Shown here: piece by piece, positions 57,517 to 64,000 of the stretch
Position numbering within the stretch: the first letter of the stretch is position 1
Layout of the letters: each line of letters opens with the position of its first letter
From: Tenebrio molitor
Lineage: Eukaryota; Arthropoda; Insecta; Coleoptera; Tenebrionidae
Assembly (NCBI RefSeq): GCF_963966145.1
Contig: NC_091046.1
Span: 11,718,001-11,782,000 of the forward strand
Reading direction: 5' to 3'
DNA: 64,000 nucleotides
Notes under the pieces: model-generated
The model's database searches: none
Told to the model about the DNA's origin: nothing
Seen by the model: the letters and a program-made list of their open reading frames with translations, nothing else
Translations under genes and position numbers: made by a program

Positions 57517-57897
57517 GTAGTTTAGCTAATCTTTTCGGTAACAAACCTTAATGTTTTGATTTATCCGGATTATGGAGGTAAAAATTGCAAAGTGTCCGAA
57601 ACGTGGAAGACGCCGAATTATTGGAGTGTCCGATGTAACGTGTGTCCGGATTATCGAAGTTGTACTGTATTTTTAATTATAAAATTCATGTGCATGAAAT
57701 TATGTTATGCATGATATTCTATAAAACAACAAGATTCAATTAATCAACAGAGTTACGTTTTTTGCTGTAGTTGTCCGTTTTATCCAAAATTTTTATGTTA
57801 GAAAAGGATATTTTACTGACTTGGGGTATTACATGGACTTTATGTAATCACGTATCCAAGGTAACGAAAATAAGTAGGTACTTGACAGTTTAACAAA

Positions 57898-58040
57898 ATG
57901 GTCAAGTTATTTGAAGAAGAAATACACATAATGCAGTTATTCTATGCCAATCAGAGCATTAGAAATGTGCGTGACATTTCCAATGCAACACATGATAGAC
58001 CAATTCCATAAATCGGAACAATTTTTAACATTATTTCACA
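57898..58040 (+). pseudogene. Possible transposase N-terminal helix-turn-helix relic
   Basis: An ATG-initiated stretch, KLFEEEIHIMQLFYANQSIR followed by DRPIP, a stop, and IGTIFNII. Its spacing and the R(P)IPS..TIF-type motif resemble the N-terminal helix-turn-helix domain common in insect mariner-like coding sequences. Short and broken, so tentative. Confidence 0.35.
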
Positions 58041-58162
58041 ATCTCTGGTGTTCGGTATAGTTGGTTGCATAGCAACTCGCAATGCATTGATCTGTGGTTT
58101 TTAAAATTGAACATAGGAAATAAGTATGGACTATGTTCAGAGTTAAAAAAATGTCCGGGTAG

Positions 58163-58316
58163 AATGTTTTTAAATGTTGCCACATTTAGTGTAACGAATA
58201 GGTCCATATCTTCTACAAAAAAAGAAGACTGATTTTTTTTAAACATTTTTACCTGATTCTTAATGACTACTTAACAACGTACTACTACGTTGTTCCGCGA
58301 ATTTTGGGGCACCCAG
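58163..58316. mobile_element. MITE family A, truncated copy
   Basis: The last 150 bp of family A, ending GTTGTTCCGCGAATTTTGGG GCACCCAG next to TA. Its left part was cut off where the nested transposon begins, or it was a landing site. Confidence 0.75.
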
Positions 58317-58626
58317 TATTTCTGTATTTATAAACAGACGAAAGCAGGCCGTTGACCTGAAATTGTCCAGAATGTTTATGTTACGGTGCAAATTGCTAAC
58401 AATTTATTATTTATACCATAACGTTCATGTATTGTGTTAGTTTGTTTTTGAAAAAGTTTGTCAGAATTTGTTTACTTAAATAATTATGTACCAAATGATG
58501 GTATATTTTATTTACTATGGCTGATTCTACAATATTTACACTTAATTTATCTAAATTAAATGGGTACATTTTACTGAAATTTTTCAATAAAATTTTGATC
58601 CCACCCATCATGATTCTACACATGTA

Positions 58627-58835
58627 CAGTCGATGGACAAATAAAACTGGGACAAAAATGACAATCACATAAGTCAAAATTTACAAATTTGCATCGCTTA
58701 ATTACCGCTTTATCACAAATAGGTTTACTTTGGTATGACATATTATACAGACACTGACAAATATATTGACAATTCAATGGTCTGATTTACATAGATTAAA
58801 TTATAAGTGTCCCAGTTTTATTTGTCCATCGACCG
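58627..58835. mobile_element. Tc1-type MITE with CAGTCGATGGACAAATAAAA ends
   Basis: Starts CAGTCGATGGACAAATAAAA and ends with the near-exact inverse TTTTATTTGTCCATCGACCG, TA on both sides. 209 bp. Confidence 0.8.
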
Positions 58836-60072
58836 TACATTGTACAAAAGTAAGTGGAGTATACAACTGTTGCAACGGTGAAAAAGAAGTTGCATACTTT
58901 AAAAGTATTTTGTATTTAGTTGTAGTTTGAAATGGAGTACCTATGTACTTACGATTGTCATTTTAAAACAAATACCTCCTATTCATTTAAAATCCTTTAT
59001 TATATGGATATGAAACATTTTTTATTGTACCAATGCTTGCTAATTCTCTTTCAACGAGGTGACTTAAGTAGGTAGGTACTAATACCTACCTACAGCAGTT
59101 GGCGATTATTATTAGAAATACGCTTCACTGACAGACAGCATTTAACATTAAAATTTAATTCACCAAAGAACACGTTTCCATAAAAAACAATTTAAATAAT
59201 TTCGTAAAGTGAAGGTATAATACTAATACCTACTGTAATCATAACATCAGACAAAAAGTCGTGATGACCATGAACTATTAGTTATGTAATAGTTACCACA
59301 CTGGTTAATGCACTTACTTTATTTCTGTATTACTTAACTATGGAACTAAAGTAAGAAGTTAGAAGGTCAGCTAGTTTGGTGAATTTTTGAAAACTGAAAA
59401 AACTGTTTTGAAATATTACGTAATAATTTAATGTCACGTTACATTTTTGTGCCTAATATATTATTTATTAATGTTAATTATTTTTAACGCTAATTTCCCA
59501 AAAAAAGTCAAGAATGGATGGTAGTTCATGCGACGTTACAGGACGTTAGTGTCATAACGATACCTGTTGATAAAACTATTTGCATAAATTAACAGTCCAG
59601 TCAACAATAAATCTGGACGTCATTAAAACTGAACAGAGATATTTCACCTTCTTGCTTATCTCATTGATCCACCCACATAAAAATGATACCCATATAACTG
59701 TATAATACATTTGTTTTATTACGTAACACCTACGTATAACCGTTATAAAACCGTTAATCATATGGAACTGATATTTCCTTCACAATTTGCAATAATTACT
59801 GTTGATCAATGAAAAAATATTCAAATGTCATGTCTTCGAAATGAACAGTTACATGGTATTGCAAGGACGAAATGTAAAAACACAATAACTTTTATTAATA
59901 ATTCAAATGTCCCTATAAAAAATTTGTCTAATTCTAATCCTGCAAGTTTGTTAATACTGTGTATGAATTAACAGCTTGAGAGCGTAATTATAGTTTTTAA
60001 GTCTTAAATGTATAGACAAATGTTATATCAACATATTTCGTGTTATGCATTTTTACAATAAGACTTTTTTAT
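58836..60072. other. No gene recognised
   Basis: About 1.2 kb of AT-rich intergenic DNA with TACCTACC-type simple motifs. No coding signal, RNA gene or terminal repeats identified. Confidence 0.4.
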
Positions 60073-60490
60073 ATAATTGATTCAAAAAATTGAAATTCAC
60101 GCATAGTTATCTGTGCATGAAGTGGGTCATTTTCTTACGTGTCTTTCTTTTTACATTGTTAGTAAGATCGAAACCATAGAAACCATACAAAACAGTGTGT
60201 GAAATGCAATTTCACGCATACGACTATTTCTGTTTTTCATTTCACGCACTGTTTTTTATTAGTTACCTAGCAACATGGTCACGGCATTGAAACTTCAGAG
60301 TTCCTTCAAAAATTTGAATTTTTAATTTCAATTTTTTTAATCAATTATAGAAAAAATATTGTTTATATTTCGTGCGCGAAGATGTTTTTGTGCATTCAAA
60401 GGCTTATACTGCCTCGACCTTCGTCTCGGCGTAAAAGACCCTTTCATGCACAAAAAACACTCTCTTCGCGCACTTAATATAAAAATAACT
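60073..60490. repeat. About 420-bp foldback repeat, copy 1
   Basis: Begins ATAATTGATTCAAAAAATTG and includes the inverted AATTTCAATTTTTTTAATC. It finishes with a second palindrome (GCGCGAAGATGTTTTTGTGC pairing with GCACAAAAAACACTCTCTTC). A nearly identical copy starts at 60771 in the same orientation. Confidence 0.75.
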
Positions 60491-60770
60491 ATATTGCATC
60501 ATGTGATAGAAAAAATCCTTTATTTATTTAGCATCGTTTGCTTTAAGTAATTATTGTGTGCATAATATATTGAAAGATACATATTTTGACAATGTAATTT
60601 GCAGAAAAAAGTGTGAAAGTAAACATAATTTTTATTTTTCAATTAGAATGTCCACTGGGTACATGATGTATTAAACTTTGTTGTAATATTTAAATTAAGA
60701 AATGTTGCAAAGATTAAACAAGGTTTAATAATTATTAATTCTTTTAATTTGACATAAAATACTATTTTCT

Positions 60771-61191
60771 ATAATTGATTCAAAAAATTGAAATTCACGC
60801 ATAGTTATCTGTGCCTGAAGTGGGTCATTTTCTGACGTGTATTTTTTTTGCATTGTTAGTAAGATCGAAACCATAGAAACCATACAAAACAGTGTGTGAA
60901 ATGCAATTTCACGCACACGACTATTTCTGTTTTTCATTTCACGCACTGTTTTTTATTAGTTACCTAGCAACATGGTCACTGCATTGAAACTTTAGAGTTC
61001 CTTCAAAAATTTGAATTTTTAATTTCAATTTTTTGAATCAATTATAGAAAAAATATTGTTTATATTTCTTGCGCGAAGATGTTTTTGTGCATTCAAAGGC
61101 TTATACTGCCTCGACCTTTCTCTCGGCGTAAAAGACCTTTTCATGCACAAAAAACACTCTCTTCGCGCACTTAATATAAAAATAACTATTT
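60771..61191. repeat. About 420-bp foldback repeat, copy 2
   Basis: Same order and orientation as 60073-60490 with only a few percent differences, separated from it by 280 bp of unrelated sequence. It begins ATAATTGATTCAAAAAATTG and ends AATATAAAAATAACTATTTT. Confidence 0.75.
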
Positions 61192-61270
61192 TGTTAAGGA
61201 CGAGAATGTATTTCTAAAAATATTTTTTCTACTTTGCGTTTGTAACAGACTTACCTTTACATGGAAAATA

Positions 61271-61505
61271 CCGGGTGATCAAGAAGGACTGTTTAATTTG
61301 GCAGTACAATTGAGAAAATGTTTTAATTCGGTTATTTAAAACACTGCAACTGGATATGTTTTGTTGGTTTATTTGACAAATATCTGATATAGGTATAGCA
61401 TTAACAAGGACAAGCCACCAACAACCGGAAGTTACTCCTGTTATCCGATTTAAAATACGATCCAGTGTCACCAACTTAAACAACTTAAACTTCTTGATCA
61501 CCCGT
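61271..61505. mobile_element. MITE family C, copy 2
   Basis: Starts CCGGGTGATCAAGAAGGACT next to TA and ends CTTCTTGATCACCCG next to TA. Highly similar to 5298-5528. Confidence 0.8.
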
Positions 61506-61915
61506 AGTTTGATAATAGCTCTAATTGTTGAACTATTTTTGGTAACATTCAGATTAAGAACTTGGGTAATAAAAACTTTCTCAAACGAAAGAAATTTACA
61601 AATAAACAGTAAATAAACCAAAAATTTTACCGTGCTTTAAAACAATCCTACTCCTACCCTAATACCTATTACTATTATTGAGAATATTGATAGTCACAAT
61701 GGCTTTCCACTGCTATCACATATTGCAATTAAAACTCCCTGGGTACTAAGGAGTTCATTTTTGAAAATAGTTTCCATATTTTTGTTAAATAAATGACGCA
61801 AAGCAGAAAAAAATGTATATTATTATATTTATCCACAATAACATTTTAAAACGACTTTTATCCACTCTTATGAACCATATTAACTATAATAGCATTTTAT
61901 CCACTAGTGGAATAT
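61506..61915. other. No gene recognised
   Basis: AT-rich sequence upstream of the retrotransposon LTR. It contains a weakly repeated TTTTATCCACT motif. Confidence 0.4.
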
Positions 61916-62048
61916 TGTTGAATATGTCAAATTTATGTTATCACATACACACATGCGCACCTGTACTCTGAATAAACCAGTCGTTCACCAGCACTCGCAC
62001 GTTAATCATTTCGCTCTCCCGAACACCTTCCCGGACCTACGCACATCA

Positions 62049-62060
62049 GGTTATGGGCCC
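62049..62060 (+). other. Copia-type primer binding site (internal initiator tRNA-Met)
   Basis: GGTTATGGGCCC is the sequence that Drosophila copia uses to prime from the anticodon-stem half of initiator tRNA-Met. It sits directly at the expected end of the LTR, supporting the LTR boundary at about 62048. Confidence 0.7.
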
Positions 62061-62239
62061 GCAAAGTGACCAAAGACAACGCCGATCACTTCTTACGTAA
62101 GTTCGTGGAGACCCACGATCATTGAATTCCGAAAACGTGAACGTAACGACACGAAATCGAACGCACGCCGCCATATCACACGAACGACCGAAAAAAAACG
62201 CAAGAAAAACGAGTGTCCAAAAAACCACGAAAATTGGAA

Positions 62240-62360
62240 ATTGTGCAAACGAACGACAAAAGGAACAACGAAACGAACGGCCAAAACGAACGACAAAACG
62301 AACAACGAAACGAACCACGAAACGAACGACGAAACAAACCGCGAAACGAACAACGAGAAC
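62240..62360 (+). repeat. Low-complexity tandem motif in the copia leader
   Basis: Diverged tandem copies of a 12-nt unit like ACGAAACGAACG, without C-rich or T-rich interruption. It keeps all frames open on both strands, which explains the overlapping long frames here. No gene is inferred. Confidence 0.6.
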
Positions 62361-62386
62361 GTCCTTTGTGAAGGCTCACGAACAAC

Positions 62387-63025
62387 ATGCCGCCAACAAA
62401 CAATCAAATTACGTTTGAAAAACTTCGAGGTCGAGAGAACTATAATACATGGAAGTCCGCCATGCGAGCAGCGTTACATCTCGAAGACCTATGGAAATGT
62501 GTGACCGGCGACGTCACCGACGAAGGCAAAAACATGAAGGCGCGATCCCGAATTTTGCTAGCCACGGAGCCCCACATCTATATCCACGTAGAGGATGCAG
62601 CGACGGCCAAGGACGCGTGGAACAACCTCGCTCGCACTTTCGAGGATGCAGGCCAAAACAACAGGATAGCATTGATGCGTGCATTAACTGACACCAGGCT
62701 CGACAAATGTCAATCAATGGAAGAGTACGTATATCAGATCATCTCGTACTCGAATCGTCTCAACGCAATCAAGTTCAAAGTAGACGATGAATGGATCGAA
62801 ACCCAAGAAAGACGACGATTACGTTTACTACAAGATAAACGCAATCACCCACGAAAACGAAGACGAGGATCCTCAAACTCCCGAAGAGGCCCTCAATTCC
62901 CCGCAAAGTCACTTATGGAAATCTGCCATGGAGGAGGAATACAAAGCCCTCATGGAAAACGGCACTTGGACTCTGACAGATCCCAAACCGAACGCAAAAG
63001 TTTTAAAAACACGTTGGGTTTTTAA
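62387..63025 (+). CDS. Copia gag polyprotein, N-terminal part, then out-of-frame tail
   Basis: Starts MPPTNNQITFEKLRGRENYN and follows with WKSAMRAALHLEDLW, the typical opening of copia/Ty1 capsid (UBN2-type) proteins, through about residue 137 (KVDDEWI). Beyond about 62800 the frame enters the deletion junction and encodes an unrelated Arg-rich tail to the stop at 63025. The CCHC zinc knuckle is missing. Full copia gag-pol proteins are much longer. Confidence 0.8.
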   Translation: MPPTNNQITFEKLRGRENYNTWKSAMRAALHLEDLWKCVTGDVTDEGKNMKARSRILLATEPHIYIHVEDAATAKDAWNNLARTFEDAGQNNRIALMRALTDTRLDKCQSMEEYVYQIISYSNRLNAIKFKVDDEWIETQERRRLRLLQDKRNHPRKRRRGSSNSRRGPQFPAKSLMEICHGGGIQSPHGKRHLDSDRSQTERKSFKNTLGF

Positions 63026-64000
63026 AACTAAAAGGGGGAAAGATCAGCCAACCTTGTACAAGGCTAGACTCGTAGCAAAAGGTTGCACGCAGATTCCAGG
63101 TATCCACTTCGAAGAGACCTACTCACCTGTGATAAGGATGGAAACACTACGTTTTCTCATTTCGATGGCTGCAAAATACGACCTGAAAATTCATCAGCTT
63201 GACGTGAAGAACGCATTCTTTCATGGAGATCTGAAAGAAGAGTTATACATCCAGCAGCCCACTGGCTTCGAACAACCAGGGAAGGAGAATCAAATTTGCA
63301 AGCTCAGAAAGGCCATGTACGGGCTCAGGCAGGGTTCAAGAGCGTGGAACTCCAAGCTGAACTCAGTACTTACGAAAATTGGATTCACACGATCGCAAAC
63401 AGACCCATGTGTTTACACGAAACGAGCAGGACGAAAAATGGAATTATTAGCAGTCTACGTAGATGACATACTAATTTTCTCGAACGACGACTTCGCAACT
63501 TCGAGCACGAAAAACAGCCTCAACGAAAAATTCCATATGAAAGACCTAGGACAAGTATCAAAATGTTTAGGGATAAATTTCACTCGAGATTGGAAACGAC
63601 ATACGATCCACATCGACCAATCAGACTATATCCTCAATCTACTTAAACGTTTCAAGATGGAAGATAGTCACCCGGTGAGGACCCCAGAAGATGTGAATCA
63701 GAAGCTGGACTTGCACACCAACGAAACCGAAACGACTCCTATTTTTCCCTATCGAGAAGCGATCGGAGGATTATTGTACCTCACGCAAATTTCGAGACCT
63801 GACATCGCCCACGCAGTCAACTATTTGAGCCGCTTCAATCAGAATCCCGATATTGTACACTGGAGAGCCGTGAAACGGATACTTCGATATCTCAAGTCCA
63901 CAATCAGCCTGAAGATGGAATTCTCATCACTTGAAGAAAACACGATCACCGCCTACTGCGACGCAGACTGGGGAAATGACCTCGCAGATCGAAGATCTAC
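62811..64000 (+). CDS. Copia reverse transcriptase / RNase H (partial, runs off window)
   Basis: This frame, one base shifted relative to gag, opens without its own start and is uninterrupted to the window end. It has the copia RT signature WKSAMEEEYKALMENGTWTL, the RLVAKGCTQIPG block, LDVKNAFFHGDLKEELY, the catalytic YVDDILIF, GLLYLTQISRPDIAHAVNYL and the RNase H start AYCDADWGND. The absence of stops over about 400 codons suggests either recent loss of the middle part or a source copy that is still active. Confidence 0.88.

Larger units (their letters stand above)
56422..57667. mobile_element. Third-level element: pogo/Tigger type
   Basis: Starts CAGTACAACTTCGATAATCC and ends with the exact inverse GGATTATCGAAGTTGTACTG, TA on both sides. 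CAGT...CTCGATAATCCGGA-like ends are typical of pogo/Tigger elements. A relic of the transposase C-terminus remains at 57343-57516. Confidence 0.8.
56382..57838. mobile_element. Second-level element in the nest
   Basis: Ends GTCCATGTAATACCCCAAGT and the inverse ACTTGGGGTATTACATGGAC, continuing CAGTAAAAT / ATTTTACTG. It interrupts the outer element just inside its left inverted repeat and is itself interrupted by the pogo-type element. Confidence 0.7.
56299..58158. mobile_element. Outer element of a four-level nested transposon
   Basis: The ends are CCGGGACATTTTTTTAAGAT and the near-exact inverse ending TTAAAAAAATGTCCGG, with TA on both sides. The inverted repeats extend about 80 bp, through GAACATAG and GATCAATGCAT-like stretches. 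Between them lie a transposase N-terminal relic (57898-58040) and three further elements stacked inside one another. Confidence 0.8.
61916..64000 (+). mobile_element. Ty1/copia LTR retrotransposon, internally deleted, cut by window end
   Basis: A candidate short 5' LTR (TGTTGAATATG ... CA, about 61916-62048) contains AATAAA and is followed directly by a copia-style primer binding site. A leader with low-complexity repeats follows, then gag, then reverse transcriptase and RNase H in another frame. The zinc knuckle, protease and integrase expected between gag and RT are missing, so this copy is not autonomous. The 3' part lies outside the window. Confidence 0.85.

Noticed and set aside
62046..62418. 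Arg/Phe-rich and Thr/Lys-rich frames in both directions
   Set aside because: Low-complexity 12-nt repeat in the copia leader keeps all frames open.

Overview
This window is nuclear DNA from an insect, most likely a beetle. The genes are intron-rich and AT-rich, with GT-AG introns, several of them only about 50 bp. The flanks and long introns are packed with small DNA transposons. Two observations narrow the group. SELENOF carries Cys where most animals have selenocysteine, as in insect orders that lost selenoproteins (beetles among them). The intronic mir-71/mir-2/mir-13 cluster still has mir-71, which Drosophila lacks. The beetle assignment is inference.

Layout. Positions 1-11.4 kb are gene-free and full of decayed Tc1/mariner-type remnants and nested inverted-repeat elements. 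PPP4R1 (+, 12.09-28.27 kb, 9 coding exons, 911 codons) has an 11-kb first intron full of MITEs, a GC-rich block near 22.2-22.9 kb that looks like a second promoter, and a six-hairpin microRNA cluster in its 884-bp second intron. A compact block follows: SELENOF (+), LYAR (-, its stop codon 34 bp from that of SELENOF) and SRP9 (+, sharing a bidirectional promoter with LYAR). Then come JIP3/MAPK8IP3, the 'sunday driver' kinesin adaptor (-, 32.07-45.21 kb, 16 exons plus one alternative last exon), and DHX9/maleless RNA helicase (-, 45.81-53.20 kb, 10 exons). All exon joins proposed for these genes keep frame from end to end.

Positions 53.2-64 kb are transposon-dominated: an intact two-exon THAP plus DDE (Harbinger/ISL2EU-like) transposase gene, a four-level nested transposon, and at the right edge a Ty1/copia retrotransposon whose gag runs straight into reverse transcriptase because the protease/integrase segment is missing.

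The most notable points are the microRNA cluster inside PPP4R1 with its own candidate promoter, two alternative JIP3 C-termini that are both perfectly in phase, an intact THAP-DDE gene among otherwise wrecked transposons, and the nested transposon stacks. I did not find a clearly novel biological system. The best candidates for undescribed biology are the JIP3 isoform switch and the transposase gene.
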